A DNA stretch of 64,000 nucleotides from Actinoplanes teichomyceticus ATCC 31121 (GTDB lineage: Bacteria; Actinomycetota; Actinomycetes; Mycobacteriales; Micromonosporaceae). Shown here piece by piece: positions 38,066-46,763 of the stretch (positions are counted from its first letter, which is position 1; each line of letters opens with the position of its first letter). The stretch covers positions 1,958,001 through 2,022,000 of the forward strand of contig NZ_CP023865.1 of assembly GCF_003711105.1 (NCBI RefSeq). Reading direction: 5' to 3'. Under the pieces are notes generated by a model. That model had not been told where the DNA came from. It did not search any database and saw only the letters and a list, made by a program, of their open reading frames with translations. The position numbers and the translations under genes are program-made.

Positions 38066-38176
38066 GATGTCCTCCTCGGATCTGCTGCCTCCAGAATCGC
38101 CGCCGCGCGCCGCCGGCGCGTCGGCCCGGCGAAGCATCCGGACGGAGTGCCGGGGCGCGACGCGACGACTTTCCGG

Positions 38177-38223
38177 TACGCCCGTGGGCGTAGCCGACCC
38201 TCCCGCGTACGCCCGTGGGGGTA
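38177..38223. promoter_or_regulatory. Paired palindromes TACGCCCGTGGGCGTA, 31 bp apart
   Basis: TACGCCCGTGGGCGTA (38177-38192) is a perfect 16-bp palindrome and recurs with one mismatch at 38208-38223. The start-to-start distance of 31 bp is close to three helical turns. They are centred about 100 and 70 bp upstream of the predicted transcript start at 38285, positions suited to activation by the NarL-type regulator encoded downstream. Confidence 0.6.
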
Positions 38224-38271
38224 TGCCGGGAACCGGCCCGTGCGCCGATGCCCCGGCGGTCGGCGGTGACG

Positions 38272-38277
38272 TAGTTT
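38272..38277 (+). promoter_or_regulatory. -10 box of a leaderless promoter (TAGTTT)
   Basis: TAGTTT, 7 nt, then ATG 38285 of the histidine kinase; no ribosome site in between. Confidence 0.6.
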
Positions 38278-38284
38278 CGGCGTC

Positions 38285-40114
38285 ATGAGCAAGCGCGGCG
38301 GGGACCGGCGGCGACCGGGCGGCGGCCGATCCGGCCGGTGCCCCCTCCCCGGTGCTCCCACGGCGCCGGAGGGCGGGGCCGACGGCCCGGGTGACGCGTT
38401 CACGCCGGAGGGTGGGCGTGACCGCTTCGGTGCTTCGGCCGCGTCGGCGGCCGGGGGTGGCGGCCCGGGTGCCGCTGTCGGCGGCGGCGCCCCGCTCGGC
38501 GAGTGGCTCGGCGACCCGGGCCGGCCCGGACCACCCTGGCATCACCGGCGCCGGCACCCGCACACCGGCTGGCCACCCGGCGCCGTGGTGCTGGCCGGGG
38601 CCCTTCACCTGGCCACACTGAACAACCTGGCCGCCCACGGCGGGCTGTACCGGCCGTGGGACCTCCTCACCACGCTGACCGTCATCATCGGCCCGGTCGC
38701 GCTGTTCTGGCGGCGGCGCGCGCCGATCGCCGCCTTCGCGGTCGCGTCGGCCGCGACGATCGGCTTCGCGCTGCACGCCGTGCCGCATCCGGGGTACGCC
38801 GCCGCCCCGGCCGTGGCGCTCTACTCGCTGGCCCGCCAGGGCCACCGCACGGCGGCCCTGAGCTGTGCGGCCACCGCCTGGGCGGTGTGGGCCGGCGCCG
38901 TCCTCGGGCTGTCCGGGCCGCTCGGCCTCGACCCCGGCGTGCGCCCGGCGTTCGGGCAGGTGTGCCTGGCCGCCGCCCTGCTCGGCCTGATGATCCTGCT
39001 CGGCGGCGCCGCCCGGATCCGCGCCGAGAACTACGCCGAGCAGGCCCGGACCCGGGCCGAGCAGGAGCGGGCGCGCGCCGAGCAGGCCCGGGCGCGCGCC
39101 GAGCAGGAGCGCCGGCAGGCCTCGGAGGAGCGGCTGCGGATCGCCCGGGAGCTGCACGACGTGCTCGGACACCACCTGTCGTTGATCAATGTGCAGGCCG
39201 GGGTCGGGCTGCATCTGATGGATCAGCGGCCGGAGCAGGCTCGGGAGGCGCTCGCCGCGATCAAGACCGCGAGCGCGGAGGCGCTGCGCGAGGTGCGGTC
39301 GGTGCTGGGCGTGCTGCGCACCGAGGGGGAGGCCGCGCCCCGGCAGCCGGCGCTCGGGCTCAACCGGCTGAGCGAGTTGACCGCGGCGGCCGGCATCCCG
39401 GTGCGGACCACGGTCACCGGGACGCCGCGGGAGCTGCCGGCCGAGGTGGACCGGGCGGCGTACCGGATCGTGCAGGAGGCGCTGACCAACGTGCGCCGTC
39501 ATGCCGGACCGCGGCCCGAGGCGGACGTCGCGGTGAGCTACCTGCCGGCCGCGCTGTACCTGTCGGTCCGCAACAGCGAGCCCGAGGCGGCGCAGCCACC
39601 GGCCGCCGACGGCGCGCGGGGCAGCGGCATCGCGGGGATGCGGGCCCGGGCGGAGAGCCTCGGCGGTCGGCTGGCGGCGGGACGGCCACCGACCGGCGGC
39701 TTCCTGGTCACGGTGATCCTGCCGACCGGTCGGTCGCCGGCCGGTCCGGCTGGTCCGGGCTCTTCCGGTGTGTCGTCGGCTGGTCCGGGCTCTTCCGGTG
39801 TGTCGTCGGCTGGTCCCGGCTCTTCCGGTGTGCCGCCGGGCGGCCCCGGCTCCTTCGGTGTGCCGCAGGCCGGCCCTGACTCACCGGCTTCGGCCGGCGT
39901 GCCACGGGACCCGTCGGGTGAGGACGGCGCGGCCGGGCCGGATCCGGGCGGTGCCGACGTGGGGTCGCGCGCCCCGGACGGAGGCGGTCCGGACGGCGGC
40001 GGTGTGCCGGAGGCCGCGGAATGTCCGGGTCCGGTGGCCGGTGGCGGGGCGGAGTGCGGGGCAGGGGAGCGCGATGACGTGGGCCGGCGGACGGCTCCGG
40101 AGGGGGAGCGATGA
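38285..40114 (+). CDS. NarL-type sensor histidine kinase (HisKA_3)
   Basis: 609 residues. A disordered Gly/Pro-rich cytoplasmic N terminus (1-95) precedes four to six membrane helices (about 98-240) with almost no outside domain. A coiled coil EQARTRAEQERARAEQARAR leads to the phospho-acceptor helix RIARELHDVLGHHLSLI (His about 300). The ATPase domain has DRAAYRIVQEALTNVRRHAG and GSGIAGMRARAESLGG. Beyond residue 485 is a Gly/Ser/Pro tail with 10-residue repeats, not seen in normal family members. ATGA overlap with the response regulator gene. Confidence 0.92.
   Translation: MSKRGGDRRRPGGGRSGRCPLPGAPTAPEGGADGPGDAFTPEGGRDRFGASAASAAGGGGPGAAVGGGAPLGEWLGDPGRPGPPWHHRRRHPHTGWPPGAVVLAGALHLATLNNLAAHGGLYRPWDLLTTLTVIIGPVALFWRRRAPIAAFAVASAATIGFALHAVPHPGYAAAPAVALYSLARQGHRTAALSCAATAWAVWAGAVLGLSGPLGLDPGVRPAFGQVCLAAALLGLMILLGGAARIRAENYAEQARTRAEQERARAEQARARAEQERRQASEERLRIARELHDVLGHHLSLINVQAGVGLHLMDQRPEQAREALAAIKTASAEALREVRSVLGVLRTEGEAAPRQPALGLNRLSELTAAAGIPVRTTVTGTPRELPAEVDRAAYRIVQEALTNVRRHAGPRPEADVAVSYLPAALYLSVRNSEPEAAQPPAADGARGSGIAGMRARAESLGGRLAAGRPPTGGFLVTVILPTGRSPAGPAGPGSSGVSSAGPGSSGVSSAGPGSSGVPPGGPGSFGVPQAGPDSPASAGVPRDPSGEDGAAGPDPGGADVGSRAPDGGGPDGGGVPEAAECPGPVAGGGAECGAGERDDVGRRTAPEGER
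39752..39866 (+). repeat. 30-bp in-frame repeat in the kinase tail
   Basis: Units beginning GGTCCGGGCTCTTCCGGTGT, spaced 30 bp, first three nearly identical then diverging (GPGSSGVSSA, GPGSSGVPPG, GPGSFGVPQA). Confidence 0.85.
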
Positions 40115-40782
40115 TCTCAGTGGTGCTGGCCGACGACCAGGCGCTGGTGCGGGCCGGGTTCCGGGCGTTGCTGGATGCCGAGGCGGACATCCGGGTGGTC
40201 GGTGAGGCCGCGGACGGCTTGCAGGCGATCGGCCTGGTCCGGGCCACCCGGCCGGACGTGGTGCTGATGGACATCCGGATGCCCGGTGTGGACGGCCTCG
40301 AGGCGACCCGGCGCATCGCCGCCGACCCGGTCTGCGGGGACACCCGGGTGGTCATCCTGACCACGTTCGAGCTGGACGAGTACGTGTTCGAGGCGCTGCG
40401 CACCGGCGCCTCCGGATTCCTGGTCAAGGACACCGAGCCGGTGGAACTGCTGCGCGGGGTGCGGGCGGTGGCGGCCGGGGACGCGCTGCTGTCGCCGAGC
40501 GTGACCCGGCGGGTGATCGGCGAGTTCGCCGGGGCGGGGACCGGGCGCCGGCCCGAGCCGCCCCGGGAACTGGAGCAGCTCACCGACCGGGAGCGCGAGG
40601 TGATGACGCTGGTCGCCGAGGGACTGTCGAACGACGAGATCGCCAGTCGTCTGGTGATCAGCCCGGCCACCGCGAAGACCCACGTCAGCCGCACGATGAT
40701 CAAGTTGGGGGCGCGGGACCGGGCGCAGCTCGTGGTCTACGCGTACGAGGCGGGGCTGATCCGTCCGGGCTGGCTCGGGTGA
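40111..40782 (+). CDS. NarL/FixJ-family response regulator
   Basis: 223 residues. Receiver domain with acidic pair ADDQ (residues 7-9), phospho-acceptor Asp in VVLMDIRMPGVDG (about 54) and Lys in GFLVKDTEP (about 105). LuxR-type HTH LTDREREVMTLVAEGLSNDE then IASRLVISPATAKTHV. Translationally coupled to the kinase. Likely binds the palindromes upstream of the operon. Confidence 0.95.
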   Translation: MISVVLADDQALVRAGFRALLDAEADIRVVGEAADGLQAIGLVRATRPDVVLMDIRMPGVDGLEATRRIAADPVCGDTRVVILTTFELDEYVFEALRTGASGFLVKDTEPVELLRGVRAVAAGDALLSPSVTRRVIGEFAGAGTGRRPEPPRELEQLTDREREVMTLVAEGLSNDEIASRLVISPATAKTHVSRTMIKLGARDRAQLVVYAYEAGLIRPGWLG

Positions 40783-40925
40783 GGCGCCGCCTGCCGGGTA
40801 GCGCCCGGGGCGGCCCGGCGCAGCGAGCGCGACGGGGGCAGGGTCGCCCCTGGCCCCGGTGGAGTCAGAGGCCGTTTTCGGACATCCGCACCGGTCCGCT
40901 GCCGGTCGCCCCGGGTCCGGGTGGG

Positions 40926-41411
40926 TCAGAGACCGCCCTGGCCGGGGGCGGCGAAGTAGGGTCGGTCGCCTTCGTCGAGCGCGATGGCCAGCAGCTTGCC
41001 GGCGAACGGGTTGATCGCGGGCATCGCGTCCAGCGGGAACCAGCCCACCGCCAGCGACTCGGTGTCGTTGACCCGGGCCTCGCCGCCCACCGCGCGGCAG
41101 CGGAAGCACATGTTGACCATCTGGCAACGGTCGCCGTTCGGATAGGTGACGTCGTGCGACACCACCCCGGCCAGCCGCTCGATCTCGACCTGGACGGCGG
41201 TCTCCTCCGCCACCTCGCGGACCACCGTGTCGGCTGGCTGCTCGCCGGGATCCATCATCCCGGCGATCAACGTCCACTGCCCGGTGTCGCTGCGCTGGTG
41301 CAGCAGCACCTCGCCGCGGTCGTTGAGGACGACCGCGGAGACCGTGGGAAACATGATGAGTTCCTGGCCGACGCGGGCGCGCAGGTTCCGTACGTACTCG
41401 GAAGCGGGCAT
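40926..41411 (-). CDS. NUDIX hydrolase
   Basis: 161 residues. The NUDIX box is AGMMDPGEQPADTVVREVAE followed by ETAV: catalytic REVAEE is intact, but the usual Gly near the end is Ala. RNLRARVGQELIMFPTVSAVVL at the N terminus is typical of actinobacterial ADP-ribose/dNTP-type NUDIX proteins. ATG 41411 is preceded by TAAGGT at 6 nt, suggesting a leaderless mRNA. Confidence 0.88.
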   Translation of the reverse strand: MPASEYVRNLRARVGQELIMFPTVSAVVLNDRGEVLLHQRSDTGQWTLIAGMMDPGEQPADTVVREVAEETAVQVEIERLAGVVSHDVTYPNGDRCQMVNMCFRCRAVGGEARVNDTESLAVGWFPLDAMPAINPFAGKLLAIALDEGDRPYFAAPGQGGL

Positions 41412-41417
41412 GCACGG

Positions 41418-41423
41418 ACCTTA
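41418..41423 (-). promoter_or_regulatory. -10 box of a leaderless promoter (TAAGGT)
   Basis: TAAGGT, 6 nt, then ATG 41411 on the minus strand. It lies at the very edge of the 32-bp repeat array. Confidence 0.5.
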
Positions 41424-41710
41424 AGCGTGCGCGCTCGCCGGGCGTGCGTGCCTTGACCGTGCGCGCTCGTTGGGCACGCGTGCCTCAACCGTGCGCGCGC
41501 CGGGGCGTGCGTGCCTTGACCGTGCGCACTCGCCGGGCACGCGTGCCTCAACCGTGCGCTCGCCGGGGCGCGCGCGCCTCAACCGTGCGCACTCGCCGGG
41601 CGCGCGTGCCTCAACCGTGCGCTCGCCGGGGCGCGCACCTTGACCGTGCGCGCTCGCCGGGGCGTGCGTGCCTCAGCCGTGCGCGCTCGCCGGGGCGTGC
41701 GCGGCGGGTG
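41422..41710. repeat. 29-33-bp tandem repeat, about 9 copies, spanning the GGDEF stop codon
   Basis: Units of the form ACCGTGCGCGCTCGCCGGGG plus CGTGCGTGCCTCA or a variant; copies alternate between CCTCA and CCTTG endings. The copy at 41673 contains the stop codon (TCA on this strand) of the GGDEF gene and its last codons; the other copies fill the spacer up to the NUDIX promoter. Confidence 0.9.
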
Positions 41711-43181
41711 CGACCACCGTACGGTTGCGCCCGGCGGCCTTCGCCGCGTAGAGCGCTTCATCGGCGGCGCGCAGCAGCCCGGCCGGTTCGGTGCGCGGGC
41801 CGCGCGACCAGGCGGCGCCGATCGAGGCGGTCACCGTGATCAGCGCCCGGTCCGACACCTCGATGGGGAGTTCCGCGATCGACTGCCGGACCCGTTCGGC
41901 GACCAGCGGCAGCTCCGCGGCGTCGAGGTGGGGCACCAGCGCGACGAACTCCTCGCCGCCGTAGCGGGCCAGCATGGTTCCGGCACGCCGGCCCGCGGTC
42001 AGCCGCCGGGCCAGCTCGCGCAGCACCCGGTCGCCGGCCGGATGGCCGTACGTGTCGTTGATCTTCTTGAAGTGGTCCACGTCGATCATGAGCAGGCCGA
42101 GACCGTAACCGGCCCGGGCGGCCCGCCGGCACTCGGCGGTGAGCGCGTCCTCGAAGTGCCGCCGGTTGCGGACCCCGGTCAGCCCGTCGGTGACCGCGGC
42201 CCGCCGCTGGGTGGCGACCAGGCCCGCCATGCGCGCCAGGACCAGCAGGAACATGACGGCGCAGGCGGCGGTGGCGAGCGGCACGCTGAGGTCCTGGTGC
42301 CGCAGGTGCTGGATCAGCTGGAGGCCGGGGGCCATCAGGACGGCGACGGCGAGCACTCCGAGGCGGCCGGGGCTGGCGTCCGGGATGGCGGTGTCGGTGC
42401 GCCGGTCGAAGTGCCGGATGCCGGGGTGCAGGGCAGCCGCGCCGAGCAGGCCGAGCGCGATCATCCACAGGCCATCCAACCAGGACTCGAACGTCGTCTG
42501 CCCGGTCACCACGCCGACCACCGCATACAGGGTGTCGGCGGTGAACATCGTGGTCAGCCCGGCGAGCAGGAAGTACAGCACGGCGCCCCGGGTACCGTGG
42601 CCCATCACCAGGCGGACGGTGAGGATCAGCAGCATCAGGTCCAGCACCGGGTATGCCGACTCGGTGAGTTTGGCCGCCATCGGCAGCTCCGAGTCGGCGG
42701 TCAGCGGCTGGATCAGGTAGACCCAGGTGAGCAAGCCCGCGCTGATCGCCACGATGAGCGCGTCCACCGCGCTGGGCACGTCCCAGCCGGGCGCGCGGCG
42801 CCGGATGAAGATCAGCACGGCGGCCGCGACGAGCACGTAGCTGGCGAGGTACATCAGGTCGGCCGGGGTCGGTTCGAGGAAGTCGCCGGACAGCCACTCG
42901 TCGACGATCGAGAGCACGTCGCCGACGGCGTACAGGAGCTGACCGACGGCCAGGGTCAGCCAGCCGGCGCGGTGCGGCGGCCGGTGCCGCAGCGTTCCGA
43001 CCAGTACGGCCACCGGCGTGCCCACCGTGACCACCAGGTACGGCACGGTGGTCACGAGGTAGGGCAGGTGCACGGCGCTCATCCCGACTCGCAGGACGAC
43101 ACAGACCAGCACCAGCCCCAGCCAGAGCCGCCAGGGCCCGTGATCGGGGGTGTCCGAGCCGCTCGGCTGTTCAGATCGCAC
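41673..43181 (-). CDS. Membrane-bound GGDEF-domain protein
   Basis: 502 residues from GTG 43181. About nine to ten membrane helices (residues 15-330) form a sensory domain. A diguanylate cyclase domain follows: AVTDGLTGVRNRRHFEDAL, GLLMIDVDHFKKINDTYGHP and active site RYGGEEF, all expected for making cyclic di-GMP. The residues five before the active site (RAGT) do not form an RxxD inhibitory site, so feedback inhibition is probably absent. The open frame continues upstream through a 21-bp array, which I consider untranslated. The C terminus HAPASAHG and the stop are part of the downstream repeat. Confidence 0.88.
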   Translation of the reverse strand: MRSEQPSGSDTPDHGPWRLWLGLVLVCVVLRVGMSAVHLPYLVTTVPYLVVTVGTPVAVLVGTLRHRPPHRAGWLTLAVGQLLYAVGDVLSIVDEWLSGDFLEPTPADLMYLASYVLVAAAVLIFIRRRAPGWDVPSAVDALIVAISAGLLTWVYLIQPLTADSELPMAAKLTESAYPVLDLMLLILTVRLVMGHGTRGAVLYFLLAGLTTMFTADTLYAVVGVVTGQTTFESWLDGLWMIALGLLGAAALHPGIRHFDRRTDTAIPDASPGRLGVLAVAVLMAPGLQLIQHLRHQDLSVPLATAACAVMFLLVLARMAGLVATQRRAAVTDGLTGVRNRRHFEDALTAECRRAARAGYGLGLLMIDVDHFKKINDTYGHPAGDRVLRELARRLTAGRRAGTMLARYGGEEFVALVPHLDAAELPLVAERVRQSIAELPIEVSDRALITVTASIGAAWSRGPRTEPAGLLRAADEALYAAKAAGRNRTVVAPAAHAPASAHG

Positions 43182-43256
43182 CTGGAGAGCCTGACGGCGG
43201 CGGGTTGCAATCCGGGTGCGACAGCCCCGCCGTTGGGGTGCGGCAGGGAATCGGCG

Positions 43257-43500
43257 GAACCCCACGGCCCGGCGCGGAGACCCCACGGCCCGGCGCGGAG
43301 ACTCCACGGCCCGGCGCGGAGACCCCACGGCCCGGCGCGGAGACTCCACGGCCCGGCGCGGAGACTCCACGGCCCGGCGCGGAGACTCCACGGCCCGGCG
43401 CGGAGACCCCACGGCCCGGCGCGGAGACTCCACGGCCCGGCGGGGAAACCCGACCGCCCGGCGGCGGAAACCCCACGGCCCCGCGGGGAACCCGAGCGGG
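43257..43500. repeat. 21-bp tandem repeat, about 9 copies, then degenerate copies
   Basis: Unit GAC(C/T)CCACGGCCCGGCGCGG plus A; starts at 43258, 43279, 43300 and every 21 bp to 43426, then decays to about 43500. Copies with CC and TC are interspersed. Lies in the 480-bp spacer between the divergent GGDEF and glucosidase genes. Confidence 0.95.
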
Positions 43501-43610
43501 CGGAGGTTGGCCGCGAACCACGCAGACCGGCGGCCGGAACGTGATCGGGCGCACGGTGGACACGGGTGTGAACCTCCGTCCTATGGGCAGAATCGGCGGA
43601 GCGGACACAC

Positions 43611-43637
43611 TTGACACCAGACCGTGACAGTTGCAAT
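43611..43637 (+). promoter_or_regulatory. Candidate promoter TTGACA-N15-TGCAAT
   Basis: Perfect -35 TTGACA at 43611 and a weak -10 TGCAAT at 43632. If used, transcription begins near 43644, which excludes the start codons at 43624 and 43636 and supports ATG 43660. Confidence 0.4.
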
Positions 43638-43659
43638 GGCCGACTCACGGGTCGTGACG

Positions 43660-46299
43660 ATGGGGACGGTGAGGACGGACGTGTCGGAGCGCGATCGGCT
43701 GGCCCAGGCCGATTCCGGCGAGCAGCCGTGGCGCGCCTGGGGCCCCTACCTCGCCGAGCGGGCCTGGGGCACGGTCCGGGAGGACTACAGCGAGCACGGG
43801 ACCGCCTGGGACTACTTCCCGCACGATCACGCGCGCTCCCGGGCGTACCGGTGGAACGAGGACGGCATGGCCGGCATCTGCGACGACCGGCAGACGTTCT
43901 GCTTCGCGCTCGCGCTGTGGAACGGCCGGGACCCGATCCTCAAGGAGCGGATGTTCGGCCTCGGCGGCGACGGCGGCAACCACGGTGAGGACGCCAAGGA
44001 GTACTGGTGGTACCAGGATTCCACGCCGACCCACTCGTGGATGCGGTGGCGCTACCACTACCCGCAGGCCGAGTTCCCGTACGACGAGCTGGTCCGGGTC
44101 AACGGCCACCGCTCCCGCGCCGAGAGCGAGTACGAGCTGGTCGACACCGGGGTCTTCGACGCCGACCGGTTCTGGGCGGTGACCGTCGACTACGCCAAGG
44201 CCGGCCCGTACGACATGTGCATCGCGATCACCGTCGCCAACCGCGGCCCCGACCCGGCCACCCTGCACGTGCTGCCCACCCTGTGGTTCCGCAACACCTG
44301 GTCCTGGGGGTTGCCGAACCGGGCACGCCCGTCGCTGACCGGCACGCCCGGACGCCTGGCCGGCCAGCACCGCTCGATCGGCCACATCACCCTCGACGCC
44401 GAGGGCGCCCCGCCCGCCCTGGTCTGCGACAACGAGACCAACGCGCAGCGGCTGTGGGGGCTGCCCGGGCGCAGCCCGTACCCGAAGGACGGGATCAACG
44501 ACTTCCTGGTGACCGGCGCGCCGACGGTCAACCCGGACGGGGTCGGCACCAAGGGCGCCCTGCACTTCCCGCTCACCCTGGGGCCGGGGGAGACCCGGAC
44601 GATCCGGCTCCGGCTGACCCGCGGCGACGCCGCGCCGCCGCCGCTGGACCTCGGCGACGGGTGGGCCGCGGTGATGCGGGACCGGCGCGCCGAGGCCGAC
44701 GAGTTCTTCGCCGGGATCATCCCGGCGTCCGCGACCCCGGACGAGGCGGCGGTGGCCCGGCAGGGCATCGCCGGGCTGATGTGGGGCAAGCAGTTCTACC
44801 ACTTCGACGTGAAGCAGTGGCTGGTCGGCGACCCGGGCAACGCGCCGCCGCCACCGGGCCGGCGCCACGGGCGCAACCACGGCTGGTGGCACATGAACAG
44901 CTTCGACGTGATCAGCATGCCGGACCCCTGGGAGTACCCCTGGTACGCCGCCTGGGACCTGGCCTTCCACTGCGTCAGCATCAGCCGGGTCGATCCGGGT
45001 TTCGCCAAGTCGCAGCTGCTCCTGCTGCTGCGCGAGTGGTACATGCACCCGAACGGGCAGATCCCGGCGTACGAGTGGTCGTTCGGCGACGTGAATCCGC
45101 CGGTGCACGCCTGGGCCGCGCTGCGGGTCTTCGAGATCGACGGCTCCCGGGACTACGACTTCCTCGCCCGCGTGATGCACAAGCTGCTGCTCAATTTCAC
45201 CTGGTGGGTCAACCGCAAGGACGTCGGCGGCAACAACGTCTTCGAGGGCGGCTTCCTCGGCCTGGACAACGTCGGGCCGTTCGACCGCTCGGCCGCGCTG
45301 CCGGTCGCCGGGGTGCTGGAGCAGTCCGACGGCACCGGCTGGATGGCGATGTACGCCCTCAACCTGCTGGACATGGCGATCCAGCTGGCCCTGCACGACC
45401 GGGCGTACGAGGACATGGCCACCAAGTTCTTCGAGCATTTCACGTACATCGCGGAGGCGGCGTACCGGCAGGGGCTGTGGGACGAGGAGGACAGCTTCTT
45501 CTACGACGTGCTGCGCCTGCCCGACGGGCACCGGGTGCCGCTCAAGGCACGCTCCATCGTCGGCCTGCTGCCGCTGGCCGCCACCACCCGGCTCACCTCC
45601 GACACCCTCCACCGGCTGCCCGAGCTGAACGCCCGGGTCCGCTGGATGCTGCACCACCGCACCGACTACCGCGACGTGATCAGCGCCCGGCGGCTGAGCG
45701 GCGCCGACCGGCGCCACCAGCGGTTGCTCAGCATGGTCGGGCAGGACCAGCTGTTGCGGATCCTGGCCCGGTTGCTGGACCCCGAGGAGTTCCTGTCCCC
45801 GTACGGCCTGCGCACGCTGTCGCGGGCCCACCTGGAGAAGCCGTTCACCGTCTCGCTGGGCGGATCCGACTTCACCGTCGGTTACGAGCCGGCGGAGAGC
45901 ACCAGCGGGCTGTTCGGCGGCAACTCGAACTGGCGGGGCCCGGTCTGGATGCCGGTCAACTACCTGATCGTCGAGGCGTTGCGGGAGTTCGCCGAGTTCT
46001 ACGGCGAGGACCTGCGGGTGGAGTACCCGACCGGGGCGCAGACCAGGATGTCGCTCACCGAGGTCGCCGACGACCTGGCCCGGCGGCTGATCGCGCTGTT
46101 CGTCCCGGACGCGGACGGGCGCCGGCCGATCTACGGGGCGACCGACCTCTTCCAGACCCACCCGGACTGGGCCGGCCTGATCGCCTTCCCGGAGTATTTC
46201 CACGGCGACAACGGCGCCGGGCTGGGCGCCTGGCACCAGACCGGGTGGAGCGCCCTGGTCGTCGACCTCATCCTGACCCTGCGCGCGAAGCGCCGCTGA
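43660..46299 (+). CDS. GH63/MGH1-like glucosidase
   Basis: 879 residues from ATG 43660 (GTG 43681 is possible). Cytosolic; no signal peptide. The N-terminal beta-sandwich region begins PWRAWGPYLAERAWGTVRED. The (alpha/alpha)6 barrel carries WEYPWYAAWDLAFHCV and NGQIPAYEWSFGDVNPPVHAW, with acidic residues at positions expected for the catalytic Asp/Glu of GH63-type enzymes. GGNSNWRGPVWMPVNYLI lies near the C terminus. Relatives act on glucosylglycerate, mannosylglycerate or alpha-glucosides; the substrate is not certain here. Confidence 0.85.
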   Translation: MGTVRTDVSERDRLAQADSGEQPWRAWGPYLAERAWGTVREDYSEHGTAWDYFPHDHARSRAYRWNEDGMAGICDDRQTFCFALALWNGRDPILKERMFGLGGDGGNHGEDAKEYWWYQDSTPTHSWMRWRYHYPQAEFPYDELVRVNGHRSRAESEYELVDTGVFDADRFWAVTVDYAKAGPYDMCIAITVANRGPDPATLHVLPTLWFRNTWSWGLPNRARPSLTGTPGRLAGQHRSIGHITLDAEGAPPALVCDNETNAQRLWGLPGRSPYPKDGINDFLVTGAPTVNPDGVGTKGALHFPLTLGPGETRTIRLRLTRGDAAPPPLDLGDGWAAVMRDRRAEADEFFAGIIPASATPDEAAVARQGIAGLMWGKQFYHFDVKQWLVGDPGNAPPPPGRRHGRNHGWWHMNSFDVISMPDPWEYPWYAAWDLAFHCVSISRVDPGFAKSQLLLLLREWYMHPNGQIPAYEWSFGDVNPPVHAWAALRVFEIDGSRDYDFLARVMHKLLLNFTWWVNRKDVGGNNVFEGGFLGLDNVGPFDRSAALPVAGVLEQSDGTGWMAMYALNLLDMAIQLALHDRAYEDMATKFFEHFTYIAEAAYRQGLWDEEDSFFYDVLRLPDGHRVPLKARSIVGLLPLAATTRLTSDTLHRLPELNARVRWMLHHRTDYRDVISARRLSGADRRHQRLLSMVGQDQLLRILARLLDPEEFLSPYGLRTLSRAHLEKPFTVSLGGSDFTVGYEPAESTSGLFGGNSNWRGPVWMPVNYLIVEALREFAEFYGEDLRVEYPTGAQTRMSLTEVADDLARRLIALFVPDADGRRPIYGATDLFQTHPDWAGLIAFPEYFHGDNGAGLGAWHQTGWSALVVDLILTLRAKRR

Positions 46300-46355
46300 G
46301 CCGCCGCGGCGGCTCAGCGCACCGCCGGCCGGCTCCGGGCCGCCCGGCGGTGCGC
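46296..46355. terminator. Two successive perfect inverted repeats
   Basis: A 22-bp perfect palindrome with arm CTGAGCCGCCG (46296-46317) includes the glucosidase stop codon. It is followed at once by GCGCACCGCCGG (46317) pairing with CCGGCGGTGCGC (46344), 12 perfect bp with a 15-nt loop. Located between convergent genes; no T tract. Confidence 0.65.
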
Positions 46356-46366
46356 GTCGCGGCCGG

Positions 46367-46639
46367 TCAGCGGGCCTGGCCGACGATCGTCTCGGCCACG
46401 TGCCGCAGCTGTTCGTGGTCCGGGTGGAATCCGGCGGCGATGTCCGGGTGCAGCCCGGCCCGCGCCTGCTCCAGGAGCATCGTGGTGACCTGCTCGACGC
46501 TCTCCCCGGCGTACCGCTGGCGGATCTTCGCCGTCGCCGCCTGAAGCGCCGAGCTGAGCTGATCCTCCAGCGGGCCGCGCAGCTTCTCCTCCACCGGATT
46601 GAGCGATCGCGGATCGAGTGTGACGTGCGGCTCGGTCAA
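46367..46639 (-). CDS. Small soluble protein, unknown function
   Basis: 90 residues from TTG 46639, chosen because GGAGGGAC sits 6 nt upstream; the longer frame has no ribosome site. Helical throughout, with SLNPVEEKLRGPLEDQLSSA, IRQRYAGESVEQVTTML and HPDHEQLRHVAETIVGQAR. No motif recognised. Confidence 0.65.
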   Translation of the reverse strand: MTEPHVTLDPRSLNPVEEKLRGPLEDQLSSALQAATAKIRQRYAGESVEQVTTMLLEQARAGLHPDIAAGFHPDHEQLRHVAETIVGQAR

Positions 46640-46763
46640 GGTGTCCCTCCGGAGATCAACGACGCCGTGCGCATACCCGTCGGTCAACCCGAAGTAAACC
46701 CCGCCGGGGCGCCGGCCCGCCGACTTTCCCCTCAACCGGGGATTCCGGGCCCGCCGCGGCCGG

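Noticed and set aside
41673..43433. GGDEF protein starting at 43433 with an ESPRRAVGSPRRAV tail
   Set aside because: The added part is the translated 21-bp array with no ribosome site before it; membrane helices follow closely after GTG 43181, which gives a normal N terminus.
43645..46236. An 863-codon open frame antisense to the glucosidase gene
   Set aside because: Shadow of a well-supported GH63-like gene; no ribosome site, no motif.
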